This document shows positions 8,957 to 17,197 of a DNA stretch of 30,829 bases, in pieces. The stretch is from Anaerolineales bacterium UBA3001 (GTDB lineage Bacteria > Chloroflexota > Anaerolineae > Anaerolineales > UBA11657), in NCBI GenBank assembly GCA_002346435.1, contig DDZT01000044.1, positions 1 through 30,829 of the forward strand, in the 5' to 3' direction. Position 1 is the stretch's first letter; the number at the start of each line of letters is the position of its first letter. Both the position numbers and the translations under genes were made by a program. The notes under the pieces are model-generated. The model saw nothing but the letters and a program-made list of their open reading frames with translations. It was not told the DNA's origin and did not search any database.

Positions 8957-9982
8957 CTACAATAAATTTTTCTGAATCTCTTCAGGATATGCCAAGCCGA
9001 GATGGTCATAAGCTGCTCTAGAAGCTATCCGACCGCGAGAAGTTCTCTCAAGAAAGCCTAATTGCAAAAGATATGGCTCATAAACATCCATTATTGTGTC
9101 TGATTCTTCACTAATTGAAGCAGCTATCGTATCAAGACCCACTGGTCCTCCAGAAAACTTTTTGATAATTGCTGTTAACATCCGTCTATCAATTTCGTCC
9201 AAGCCAATTTTGTCAACATCTAAAAGACCGAGAGCATCGTTGGCCACATTTCCGGTAATAAAGCCATCAGCGCGCACTTGAGCATAATCACGCACCCTTC
9301 TTAATAAGCGAAGAGCTACTCTAGGAGTCGCACGTGCACGATTCGCAATTTCACTTACACCGTCTCCATCGACTTCAACTTTCAACAATTCCGCAGCCCG
9401 TAAGACAATAGCTTCCATTGACTCAAAATCATAATAGTCCAACCTGAACAATGCACCAAACCTAGCACGTAAAGGAGCTGTCATAAGAGCCAGTCTTGTA
9501 GTAGCACCAATTACTGTAAAATGAGGTAGTTTCAATCTTATGCTTCGAGCACTAGGCCCCTTGCCAATTACAATATCAAGCGCAAAGTCTTCCATGGCTG
9601 GGTACAATACTTCTTCCAGCACCCTTCCTAAACGATGTATCTCATCCACAAAGAGCACATCACCTGCTCTCAAATTAGTTAAAATAGCTGCCAAATCACC
9701 CTGTCTTTCTATAGCTGGTCCTGCCGTGACTTTTATATTTACATTCATCTCATTTGCCACAACATGCGCAAGTGTTGTTTTCCCAAGACCTGGAGGACCA
9801 TAAAATAAAATATGGTCTACAGACTCCTCTCGTTTTCTTGCAGCTTCTATTAATATTTGTAGATTGTCCTTAACCCGCGCCTGGCCAATCATCTCTGACA
9901 ATCGTTTTGGTCGTAGAGATAATTCAGGACTATCCTCTTGCTTTGCTTTGCCAGCTATTATCCTGTTATCATTTTCAGACAT
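8957..9982 (-). CDS. ruvB: Holliday junction branch migration helicase subunit RuvB
   Basis: A 341-residue AAA+ motor that, with RuvA, drives branch migration of Holliday junctions. Visible motifs are Walker A 'GPPGLGKT' (62-69), Walker B 'DEIH' (113-116), sensor 1 'VIGATTR' and the C-terminal winged helix ending 'LQLGFLERTSRGRIASRAAYDHLGL', which binds DNA. The length is typical. ruvA and ruvC are not in the window. The ATG at 9982 lies only 6 bases downstream of a perfect TATAAT, so the mRNA may have no leader and no Shine-Dalgarno sequence (see the promoter entry). Confidence 0.97.
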   Translation of the reverse strand: MSENDNRIIAGKAKQEDSPELSLRPKRLSEMIGQARVKDNLQILIEAARKREESVDHILFYGPPGLGKTTLAHVVANEMNVNIKVTAGPAIERQGDLAAILTNLRAGDVLFVDEIHRLGRVLEEVLYPAMEDFALDIVIGKGPSARSIRLKLPHFTVIGATTRLALMTAPLRARFGALFRLDYYDFESMEAIVLRAAELLKVEVDGDGVSEIANRARATPRVALRLLRRVRDYAQVRADGFITGNVANDALGLLDVDKIGLDEIDRRMLTAIIKKFSGGPVGLDTIAASISEESDTIMDVYEPYLLQLGFLERTSRGRIASRAAYDHLGLAYPEEIQKNLL

Positions 9983-9988
9983 ATGAGA

Positions 9989-10017
9989 ATTATAATCGGG
10001 ATATATATACTAAGCAA
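9989..10017 (-). promoter_or_regulatory. ruvB promoter, predicted leaderless transcript
   Basis: On the minus strand TTGCTT (10012-10017), a 17-base spacer and a perfect TATAAT (9989-9994) are followed by six bases and then the ruvB ATG. Transcription would begin at or within a base or two of the start codon. The promoter faces away from the upp promoter next to it. Confidence 0.6.
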
Positions 10018-10040
10018 AGTAATATATCTCTCTATATTAT

Positions 10041-10069
10041 TTGCTGTCAATCAATATTAAGTTTACAAT
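10041..10069 (+). promoter_or_regulatory. Likely upp promoter
   Basis: TTGCTG (10041-10046) and TACAAT (10064-10069) are 17 bases apart. The -10 is good and the -35 matches only at TTG. Predicted transcription from about 10076 gives a short leader holding the AGGTGG before the ATG at 10095, and would exclude the ATG-like reading start at 10041. Confidence 0.45.
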
Positions 10070-10094
10070 CAAAAAAAAGACAATAGGTGGCATC

Positions 10095-10718
10095 ATGACT
10101 AAAGTTTTTGCTAGCGAGCATCCATTAGTAGCTCACAGCCTCACACAATTGCGTGATATTGATACAAACCCACAAGAATTTCGCAAACATGTACACGATA
10201 TCAGTAAATTACTATCCTATGAAGCCACAAACCATCTCGCTACAAACCCTATCGAAATAAATACGCCGATGGGCAAAACTGTTGGTCTTGAAGTTATAGA
10301 ACAAGTGTCTTTAGTTCCAGTACTTAGGGCAGGATTAGGTATGGTTGATGGAATACTTTCCCTTATACCTACAGCCTCCGTATGGCACATAGGACTTAAA
10401 CGCGATGAAGAAACTCTAGAACCCGTTCAATACTACTCAAATCCACCAGACGACACCAGTCAAAGAACTTGTCTGTTATTAGACCCGATGCTGGCCACTG
10501 GAGGTACAGCATCCGCAGCATCTAGTCTAATAAAATCCTGGGGTGCGGACCAAATAATCTATATAGGAATATTAGCTGCTCCAGAAGGGATCAAACGCTT
10601 GCAGTCTGACCATCCAGATGTGCCTATATACGTTGGCGCTATAGATTCAAATTTAAACGATATTGGTTTCATTGTTCCAGGACTTGGAGATGCTGGGGAT
10701 AGACAATTCGGAACATAG
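10095..10718 (+). CDS. upp: Uracil phosphoribosyltransferase
   Basis: A 207-residue cytoplasmic enzyme of pyrimidine salvage that makes UMP from uracil and PRPP. The PRPP loop 'DPMLATGGTA' (130-139), 'VPVLRAGLGMV' (74-84) and the C-terminal uracil-binding 'GFIVPGLGDAGDR' are all present. The ATG at 10095 is chosen because it gives the standard family start 'MTKVFASEHPLVAHSLTQLRD' and has AGGTGG just upstream. The open frame continues 18 codons further up but that part looks non-native and probably precedes the transcript start. It is followed after 16 bases by a membrane sugar-phosphate transferase gene, likely in the same transcript. Confidence 0.96.
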   Translation: MTKVFASEHPLVAHSLTQLRDIDTNPQEFRKHVHDISKLLSYEATNHLATNPIEINTPMGKTVGLEVIEQVSLVPVLRAGLGMVDGILSLIPTASVWHIGLKRDEETLEPVQYYSNPPDDTSQRTCLLLDPMLATGGTASAASSLIKSWGADQIIYIGILAAPEGIKRLQSDHPDVPIYVGAIDSNLNDIGFIVPGLGDAGDRQFGT

Positions 10719-10734
10719 AACACACTACACCCAA

Positions 10735-11775
10735 ATGCCTATAACCCTATTGGTATTATGTACCTCAACTGCAGTAACTATGCTTGGATGCTTGATTGCA
10801 TACCGCATCGGGCCAAGATTTAATGCATTAGTAGACAATCCACGAACCCGTCATCAGCACAAACAAGGATTGCCCCGAGTAGGAGGAATTGCGTTATTTG
10901 CTGGCTTTGCTGTAGCAAGCATATTAGCTTACACGCAAGCTACTCCAAACAATCCAGATGATGCCAGACGTATCATGGGTGTTCTAATTGGATGCGCTGT
11001 ATTATTGCCAATAGGTTTGATCGATGATTTGAAAGAGTTAGGTTGGGTGCCGCAATTACTAGGCCAATTTCTTGTATCGACAATTGCTGTTTTTACAACC
11101 GTATTTATAGAACGCTTTACCAACCCACTAACAGGAAATATCATAGAACTTAATATTTTGCCCATTCTAGGTCCAGTCCTGACGATCACGTTTACAGTAC
11201 TTTGGATAGTAGGCATGATGAATACAGTAAACTGGCTTGATGGGCTAGATGGTCTGGCAGCTGGCGTAGGCGCCATAGCATCTTTACTTTTCGCAATTCA
11301 CATGTATAAACTTGGACAAAAGCCTGTATCACTATATGCACTAGCAATGGCAGGTGCATGTATAGGAGTGTTACCATTCAACTTTAGTCCTGCTAGACTG
11401 TTTTTGGGGAGTACAGGCGCTATGATCCTAGGGTATAGTCTAGCCACACTATCTATATTGGCTCCTGCCCGCGTAGCAACAGCGTTACTAGTAATGGCAG
11501 TGCCAATAGCTGATACTGGATGGCAAATATATGACCGGTATCGTAAAGGCAAATCTATATTCAAAGGAGATAGGGGCCATCTGCATTTCAGACTAATTGA
11601 CAAGGGTTATACACAAATACGTATCGTTATAGGCTATTGGTTAGCATGCGCCTTCTTTGGAGTTATTTCTTTGTTTGTAACATCCCAATTAGTAAAGCTT
11701 GTTGTATTACTTGTTCTCATCAGTCTAACTATATCGTACATAGCCCGCATATCGCGCCAAAACCCTATTTTATAG
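10735..11775 (+). CDS. MraY/WecA-family polyprenyl-phosphate sugar-1-phosphate transferase
   Basis: A 346-residue polytopic membrane enzyme (about 10 helices) that moves a sugar-1-phosphate from UDP-sugar to undecaprenyl phosphate. Conserved blocks seen are 'VDNPRTRHQHKQGLPRVGG' (33-51), the Mg-binding 'IDDLKE' (Asp97, Asp98), 'NTVNWLDGLDGLAAG' (163-177) and the loop 'DRGHLHFRL' with the His-x-His pair (282, 284). The HxH signature and 'NWLDGLDGL' favour WecA/TagO (GlcNAc-1-P transfer for surface polymers) over MraY, though substrate cannot be fixed from sequence alone. The ATG at 10735 follows the upp stop by 16 bases; a start at 10663 inside upp adds non-native residues. Its 3' end overlaps the opposing gene by 11 bases. 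Confidence 0.92.
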   Translation: MPITLLVLCTSTAVTMLGCLIAYRIGPRFNALVDNPRTRHQHKQGLPRVGGIALFAGFAVASILAYTQATPNNPDDARRIMGVLIGCAVLLPIGLIDDLKELGWVPQLLGQFLVSTIAVFTTVFIERFTNPLTGNIIELNILPILGPVLTITFTVLWIVGMMNTVNWLDGLDGLAAGVGAIASLLFAIHMYKLGQKPVSLYALAMAGACIGVLPFNFSPARLFLGSTGAMILGYSLATLSILAPARVATALLVMAVPIADTGWQIYDRYRKGKSIFKGDRGHLHFRLIDKGYTQIRIVIGYWLACAFFGVISLFVTSQLVKLVVLLVLISLTISYIARISRQNPIL

Positions 11776-12541
11776 AAATTTTTAGACGGTTGCCAGGAAC
11801 AAATTGCCATAGAACCCATTCTAATGAATATAAAATTGGAATGACCACAATATCCACACCGATAGTTACAGTAAAAGCAGTAGCGATTACCCTTACAGCA
11901 TCTATAATCACATTGGACAGAGCAGTTTGTAGGATTGCAGGCATTCTTACATAGTACAGAACCAACCCCACAATGATCATTAAAATCCCTAAGATAGGCC
12001 ACGCACGCCTATCACTTGAACTAGGCATCATTGTGTTGCTTAACGCAAACAGGATATATCCCCATATAAATAGATCAGTTGACCTAAAAACATGTAAAAC
12101 ATTTATAAATCCATTAATAAAATCTCCCCGCAACAAAGCCATGCCAACATCATCTAAATCAAGCAACTTGAGACCGATGGCAGCCACCGCTGCACATCCA
12201 AATATCAATGGCGCTACCCCGATTAAACTCTCCCGTACAAAATCCACTTTTTTTGTATGCACATAGCCCAGACGTAACGAACCATCACTCTGTTTCTTAG
12301 GCCACACAGAAAATCCCATTGTAGGTACACCTAGTAAACGAGCCACAATCAAATGGCTCATTTCATGCAATACTACTCCTGGCAAAAACACTATCTGATT
12401 AATTAGTATAGCCATACCAGTGTGTCGAGTTAGCAACAAAAACACTGTCTGCGTATGCCGTGATATCCAATTCTGCAAAACCAACAAAACTGGGGCAGTG
12501 ATAATCAGCCACAACCATAATTCCATGTATGTCTTAGTCAC
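11765..12541 (-). CDS. Integral membrane protein with HExxH, M50-like metallopeptidase candidate
   Basis: A 258-residue protein, almost wholly hydrophobic, with about six membrane segments. 'VVLHEMSHLIVARLLGVP' places an HExxH zinc motif (His59, Glu60, His63) inside a helix, followed by a conserved-looking cytoplasmic segment. 'SNTMMPSSSD' (Asn169, Pro173, Asp177) resembles the second motif of site-2 proteases, which supplies the third ligand. This pattern suggests an intramembrane M50-type metallopeptidase, but it lacks a PDZ domain and the usual NPDG wording, so activity is unproven. The GTG at 12541 would overlap tpiA by 8 bases (GTGACTAA), suggesting translational coupling. An ATG at 12526, just past the tpiA stop, is the alternative. 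It is the last gene of the yvcK-gap-pgk-tpiA group. Confidence 0.75.
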   Translation of the reverse strand: MTKTYMELWLWLIITAPVLLVLQNWISRHTQTVFLLLTRHTGMAILINQIVFLPGVVLHEMSHLIVARLLGVPTMGFSVWPKKQSDGSLRLGYVHTKKVDFVRESLIGVAPLIFGCAAVAAIGLKLLDLDDVGMALLRGDFINGFINVLHVFRSTDLFIWGYILFALSNTMMPSSSDRRAWPILGILMIIVGLVLYYVRMPAILQTALSNVIIDAVRVIATAFTVTIGVDIVVIPILYSLEWVLWQFVPGNRLKISIK

Positions 12542-13316
12542 TTAGATAATGTCTACCAACTGAATTCAAAATATCTGAGAAATCTTCCGCTGATAGGCTA
12601 GCACCACCAATCAGCGCACCATCTATATCACTTTGCTCTATAAAGTCCAAAATATTCTTACTGTTTATGCTCCCGCCATACTGTATACGAACACTACTCG
12701 ATACTTCATGCCCATACATATTGTCCAAAGTACCTCTTACGTATTCAGCACAAACTTTGTTTGCTACAGTAGGGGTCGAGGCTTGCCCTGTGCCAATTGC
12801 CCAAATTGGTTCATAAGCAACAACGGTCTGTAATGCCTCTTGGTGGCCAACTCCTCTGTAAGCAGCCCGGACTTGTCTCTCAACCACATCCTTTGTATTC
12901 CCTGCACTATTTTCAGCAAAACTTTCGCCTACACAAATAATTACGTTTATTCCATAGTGCAGTCCTGCCTGAACTTTTTTATTTACGATAGCATCTGTTT
13001 CATTAAAATTATGGCGCCTTTCGGAATGACCGACAATAACATAATCGCACCACCCAGACAACATCTGAGCTGACACTTCTCCTGTGTAAGCACCTTCATT
13101 TGACTCCCAAAAAATATTTTGGGAACCCAAACATATACCGGTACCTTCGATCACACGACCCACTTCAGTCATGGATACAAATGGTGGGCAAATCACTACA
13201 TCCAGTGGGGCAATAGACTTATATGTATGAACTAGCCGATTAGAAAGTTCTACACCAGCCTCAGGACCCATGAACATTTTCCAGTTACCGGCAACAATAG
13301 GTTTACGTTTAGTCAT
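12534..13316 (-). CDS. tpiA: Triose-phosphate isomerase
   Basis: Interconverts dihydroxyacetone phosphate and glyceraldehyde-3-phosphate in the cytoplasm. The 260-residue TIM barrel has Asn11 and Lys13 ('GNWKM'), His97 ('VGHSERR'), the catalytic base Glu169 ('AYEPIWAIGTG') and the mobile loop 6 after it, plus phosphate-binding 'GGSI' and 'GGASL' near the C-terminus. A GAGGAG sits five bases before the ATG, one of the better ribosome sites here. It follows pgk by 22 bases and shares its transcript. All catalytic residues are intact. Confidence 0.98.
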   Translation of the reverse strand: MTKRKPIVAGNWKMFMGPEAGVELSNRLVHTYKSIAPLDVVICPPFVSMTEVGRVIEGTGICLGSQNIFWESNEGAYTGEVSAQMLSGWCDYVIVGHSERRHNFNETDAIVNKKVQAGLHYGINVIICVGESFAENSAGNTKDVVERQVRAAYRGVGHQEALQTVVAYEPIWAIGTGQASTPTVANKVCAEYVRGTLDNMYGHEVSSSVRIQYGGSINSKNILDFIEQSDIDGALIGGASLSAEDFSDILNSVGRHYLSD

Positions 13317-13338
13317 GTCGTCTCCTCAAATTCATCCA

Positions 13339-14520
13339 TCAAATCAGATCTAAAGCTTCCACAGCTGGCAGCATATTACCACTAAGCATCTCGAGAGCCG
13401 CTCCACCACCAGTGGAAACATGTGAAATATGATTATCATACCCAGATTTACGCACGGCTGATGCTGAATCACCACCACCAACAATACTTACCGCCTCACT
13501 ATAAGCAACGTGTCGCGCTAAATTATTAGTTCCACAAGCGAAGTCAGGAATTTCAAATGCACCCATTGGTCCATTCCAAAGTATCATTTTTGACCGAGCA
13601 ATATGTTCACCAAAAAGTTTAGTAGTCTCCGGACCTATATCCACAATTCGATACCCAATTCCTACACCTTGATCCACCTTAATACAACTTTTCTTTGCAC
13701 CTACCTCCATCGCATCAGCAACAATTACATCCATAGGTAGAATCAATTTATCGCCCGCACGGATAAGCAATTGTGAAGCGGTATCAATCGCACCTTCTTC
13801 CACAAGTGATTCCGCGACTTCAATACCGGCAGCCTTCATAAATGTATTAGCCATTGCTCCTCCCACAAGAACACAATCGGCCTGATCAATCAATCTTTCT
13901 ACAACTCCAATCTTGTCGGATATCTTGGCGCCTCCCAGAATAACTACAAATGGACGTTCAGGATTAGTCATAACACGTTCCAAATATACTAATTCTTTGC
14001 GTAATAACAATCCCGCTACCGATGGTAACAAGCGCGCGACACCTACTGTAGACGAGTGGGCACGATGAGCAACACCAAATGCGTCATTTACAAATATATC
14101 TGCTAGATCTGCCAAACCCTGTGACATACTGGGCCCATTATCAGTTTCCTCCGACCAAAATCTAGTATTTTCTAACATTAGCAATTGCTTTGGCTTCATA
14201 CCATCGATATAATTCATTACCTTATCACCATAGCAATACTGAGTAAACATAATATTTCTATTATTCAGACAACCCATTAACACAGGCAATATTTTCTCCA
14301 ATGACAACGATTCGACTCTCATGCCATTGGGACGCCCTAAATGTGAACACAAAATAACGATGGCGGATTTCTTGATCAGATAATCTATAGTAGGAATTGA
14401 AGCCAATATACGCGTATCGTCGACAACTTCACCCAGAGAGTTAATTGGAACGTTATAATCAACTCTTAGCAGGACACGCTTGCCACTTAGTTCTACATCA
14501 CAGACTGACTTGTATTGCAT
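13339..14520 (-). CDS. pgk: Phosphoglycerate kinase
   Basis: Makes ATP from 1,3-bisphosphoglycerate, the first ATP-yielding step of glycolysis. The 393-residue monomer begins with 'GKRVLLRVDYNVPI' (substrate-binding), has 'SHLGRP', 'LLENTRFWSEE', 'FVNDAFGVAHRAHSS' and 'FVVILGGAKISDKIGV', and ends with the nucleotide-binding 'VGGGDSASAV..HVSTGGGAALEML'. The ATG at 14520 comes three bases after the gap stop in the sequence TGATTGATG. A TTG directly before it is a less likely start. No Shine-Dalgarno sequence is visible, so initiation may depend on ribosomes finishing gap. Complete and apparently functional. Confidence 0.98.
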   Translation of the reverse strand: MQYKSVCDVELSGKRVLLRVDYNVPINSLGEVVDDTRILASIPTIDYLIKKSAIVILCSHLGRPNGMRVESLSLEKILPVLMGCLNNRNIMFTQYCYGDKVMNYIDGMKPKQLLMLENTRFWSEETDNGPSMSQGLADLADIFVNDAFGVAHRAHSSTVGVARLLPSVAGLLLRKELVYLERVMTNPERPFVVILGGAKISDKIGVVERLIDQADCVLVGGAMANTFMKAAGIEVAESLVEEGAIDTASQLLIRAGDKLILPMDVIVADAMEVGAKKSCIKVDQGVGIGYRIVDIGPETTKLFGEHIARSKMILWNGPMGAFEIPDFACGTNNLARHVAYSEAVSIVGGGDSASAVRKSGYDNHISHVSTGGGAALEMLSGNMLPAVEALDLI

Positions 14521-14523
14521 CAA

Positions 14524-15567
14524 TCAAAGAGACTGTCCTACTATCGCGGTCAAATCAGCAGTCCGGCTTGCGTAACCCCACTCATTGTCATACCAAGCCA
14601 CAATCTTCACAATCCTTTCACCCATTACTAGAGTACTTTTAGCATCAATTATTGACGATCGCGTATCGCCAATATAATCAGATGACACTAACGGATCATC
14701 ACTATATCCTAGGTAACCTTTCATTGGACCCGTACTAGCAGCTTCCTTGAGTTTTTGGTTCAATGTTTCAACAGTCACATTTCTGTCCACCAAAGCAGTA
14801 AAGTCAACAATAGATACTGTCGCAGTTGGCACACGCAGGGCATAGCCATCGAATTTACCTGCAAGTTCTGGTATCACAAGCGACACTGCACGTGCTGCTC
14901 CTGTAGTCGTGGGAATAATATTTTGAGCCGCAGCCCTAGCCCGCCTCAAATCACTATGAGGGGCATCTATAGTATTTTGATCGTTAGTATAAGAATGAAT
15001 AGTAGTCATTGCTCCATACACTATTCCAAACTCATCACTCACGACCTTTGCCGGCAATGCCAAACAGTTAGTTGTACACGATGCATTGGAAATAATATGA
15101 TGTAGTTTTGGATTATATTGATCATTGTTAACTCCAAGAACAATTGTCAAATCTTCATTCTTAGCCGGAGCCGAAATAATTACTTTCTTGGCTCCACCTT
15201 GAGTAATATGTAAATTAGCGCCTAAAACTCCTTTGTCAGAATTTCCAACGGCATCCACAAATTTGCCCGTAGATTCGATTACTACCTCTGCTCCTACACT
15301 TGCCCACGGAATATCAGCAGGACTAAACTCGTTGAACACACTTAACTTTTCACCATCGATGACCAAACTATTATTGTCTACTTCTACAGTGCCTTTATAC
15401 GCACCATAAGTGGAGTCATACTTCAACAAATGAGCACTAGTATCGATATCTGCCACATCATTGATACCTACTACTTCGATCTCATCGCGATACTTCTCTT
15501 TTATAATTCTAAATAGATTCCTACCAATCCGTCCAAATCCATTTATTCCAATCTTATTTTTAGCCAT
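14524..15567 (-). CDS. gap: Glyceraldehyde-3-phosphate dehydrogenase, type I
   Basis: Oxidises and phosphorylates glyceraldehyde-3-phosphate. The 347-residue protein has the Rossmann motif 'GINGFGRIGRN' (7-17), an acidic residue after the second strand ('GINDVAD', consistent with NAD rather than NADP), the active site 'SNASCTTNC' with nucleophile Cys164 and the base His191 ('HSYTNDQ'). Near the C-terminus 'WYDNEWGYASR' is typical. The ATG at 15567 has the strongest ribosome site of the region, AGGAGG at 15576-15581 with eight bases between, fitting a highly translated gene. It lies 47 bases after yvcK with no clear promoter in between, so it is probably read from the yvcK transcript as well as its own. 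Confidence 0.98.
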   Translation of the reverse strand: MAKNKIGINGFGRIGRNLFRIIKEKYRDEIEVVGINDVADIDTSAHLLKYDSTYGAYKGTVEVDNNSLVIDGEKLSVFNEFSPADIPWASVGAEVVIESTGKFVDAVGNSDKGVLGANLHITQGGAKKVIISAPAKNEDLTIVLGVNNDQYNPKLHHIISNASCTTNCLALPAKVVSDEFGIVYGAMTTIHSYTNDQNTIDAPHSDLRRARAAAQNIIPTTTGAARAVSLVIPELAGKFDGYALRVPTATVSIVDFTALVDRNVTVETLNQKLKEAASTGPMKGYLGYSDDPLVSSDYIGDTRSSIIDAKSTLVMGERIVKIVAWYDNEWGYASRTADLTAIVGQSL

Positions 15568-15575
15568 GCTAATTA

Positions 15576-15581
15576 CCTCCT
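15576..15581 (-). promoter_or_regulatory. Strong Shine-Dalgarno of gap
   Basis: A perfect AGGAGG on the minus strand, eight bases before the gap ATG. It stands out because many genes in this window have weak or no such site. Confidence 0.7.
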
Positions 15582-15614
15582 ACAAGTAGACACAAATGAT
15601 TTTATTACTACAAC

Positions 15615-16895
15615 CTATAATATTGCCATAACTGGTCTTTCATTTAAGAGAGCCATCAATGCTTTTGCCAATTTTTCTGAATCATGTCTCCAGGGACTTA
15701 TTTCGTCAGCAAGGTCACCGGCTATAATCTCCCAACCAGGACATTTGTCAGCCTCAGTTCTCACCCATTCCATTTCTGGCATTAATTTACCTACATAGCT
15801 ATTATTAGATAACACTAACTTAAAACTTTCATCAGCATACTCATTAATAACTTGAGTGTGCTGGCATAACGAAAATTTCTCAGTTTCTCCTATCTGAGTT
15901 GCTAAGTTAGTCACATACACCTTCAAACCACGACTATTCTCTATTGCAGATGCTATATCTTTAACCAAAAGATTCGGTATAACACTAGTATATAGACTTC
16001 CAGGACCTAATACAATTAATTCAGCACTCAATATTGCACTTAACGCCTGAGGATGTGCCGGCACATCCTCAGGATGGAGATTAATACGTTCAATAACCCC
16101 AACCTGCTGTGGTATAGCAGATTCGCCCACTACCCGATGTACACTATCTCCTACATGTTGCCTAATATCTGCAATCAATTTAACGTCCTCAAGAGTAGAC
16201 GGCAAAACTTTACCCCCAATAGCAAGTACTTGCCCTGACACTGCCAAGGCACGCTCAAACGAGCCGGTAACTTCACTCATCGCAGTAATAAAAAGATTTC
16301 CAAACGAATGTCCATTAACACCATCTCCATCACCAAATCTATACTTAAACAGTTGTGTAAGCAAAGCCTCATCATCAGCGAGTGCCACTATACAATTCCT
16401 AAGATCACCAGGAGGCAAAATACCTATATCCTTCCTTAACCTACCAGACGAACCACCATCATCAGCCATAGTTACAATCGCAGTGATATTAGACGTATAG
16501 TTTTTTAACCCGCGAAGCATCGTTGACATACCAGTACCTCCACCCATCACCACAACCCTTGGGCCCTTACGCTTGCGATTGCGCTCCGCTACTACAGAAA
16601 CAACTGACCGCCCAGTAGGTGCAAATGGGCCTATAATCTCATTGCTAACCTTGACCAATGCATAGACTATAACTAATATTCCCACTAGCAATAATAGGAC
16701 CACTCTAGTCCAAACTACCGTACCTGCTAAATCTATATCCAATCGAATTAGTGCGGGGTAATAATAACGTACGATAACCATCGCAATTGCAATTGATACA
16801 AACAACACTCCCAAACCAAGTAGTACACACCATCTTTTAACTCCAACTCCTGGTTTAAGCCAATACGACATTCTTGAAACAAACTTATTTAACAT
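15615..16895 (-). CDS. yvcK: YvcK-family gluconeogenesis/morphology factor (2-phospho-L-lactate transferase-like)
   Basis: A 426-residue protein with two N-terminal membrane helices (about 21-45 and 62-85) and a cytoplasmic YvcK/CofD-like domain. The domain opens with 'VVVMGGGTGMSTMLRGLK' (about 114-131), followed by 'MADDGGSSGRLRKDIGILPPGDLRNC' and 'LGPGSLYTSVIPNLLV'. In Bacillus and Mycobacterium (CuvA) relatives this UDP-sugar-binding protein is needed for growth on gluconeogenic carbon and for normal cell wall. The membrane-anchored N-terminus is an extra not present in Bacillus. Start choice is uncertain: ATG at 16895 is used, while TTG at 16913 and ATG at 16871 are possible. Placement directly before gap-pgk-tpiA fits a carbon-flux role. 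The upstream base pairs overlap the promoter of the divergent tRNA. Confidence 0.93.
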   Translation of the reverse strand: MLNKFVSRMSYWLKPGVGVKRWCVLLGLGVLFVSIAIAMVIVRYYYPALIRLDIDLAGTVVWTRVVLLLLVGILVIVYALVKVSNEIIGPFAPTGRSVVSVVAERNRKRKGPRVVVMGGGTGMSTMLRGLKNYTSNITAIVTMADDGGSSGRLRKDIGILPPGDLRNCIVALADDEALLTQLFKYRFGDGDGVNGHSFGNLFITAMSEVTGSFERALAVSGQVLAIGGKVLPSTLEDVKLIADIRQHVGDSVHRVVGESAIPQQVGVIERINLHPEDVPAHPQALSAILSAELIVLGPGSLYTSVIPNLLVKDIASAIENSRGLKVYVTNLATQIGETEKFSLCQHTQVINEYADESFKLVLSNNSYVGKLMPEMEWVRTEADKCPGWEIIAGDLADEISPWRHDSEKLAKALMALLNERPVMAIL

Positions 16896-16931
16896 TGTTT
16901 TAAATAAATACAATCACCTAGAAAGAAAATG

Positions 16932-16960
16932 TTTACACATAATACACCCTAAGATATAAT
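16932..16960 (+). promoter_or_regulatory. tRNA-Pro promoter
   Basis: TTTACA (16932-16937) and a perfect TATAAT (16955-16960) are 17 bases apart, the best promoter in the window. Transcription would begin about 16967, only a few bases before the mature tRNA 5' end, so RNase P would have a very short leader to remove. Confidence 0.75.
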
Positions 16961-16969
16961 TCGAGTGCT

Positions 16970-17049
<80 letters not shown>

Positions 17050-17139
17050 GATTTCACAATTAGTCGCTGCAATTAGCATCCCTTTGTTATCCTTCCGGCA
17101 CACTGTATAACCCTACTTAATGGTGAATTGAACACACCA

Positions 17140-17174
17140 CTAAAAATCAAAAGAGCCGAGAGTGTAATCTCGGC
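17140..17174 (-). terminator. Intrinsic terminator of the ribosomal superoperon
   Basis: On the minus strand a 7-bp stem GCCGAGA/TCTCGGC with a six-base loop (17155-17174) is followed by TCTTTTGATTTTT, starting 24 bases after the rpsI stop. It closes the transcript that begins upstream of rpsS. Confidence 0.8.
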
Positions 17175-17197
17175 CCTATAAACTTTCTTAGAACACC

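Noticed and set aside
10041..10094. An 18-residue N-terminal extension of upp from the upstream ATG-like position at 10041
   Set aside because: The extension is lysine-rich and not family-like, the -35 box begins at the same base, and the ATG at 10095 has its own AGGTGG.
16939..16944. TATTAT on the minus strand as a yvcK -10 box
   Set aside because: No matching -35 at 16-18 bases, and it sits inside the spacer of the tRNA promoter; AT-rich sequence gives such matches often.
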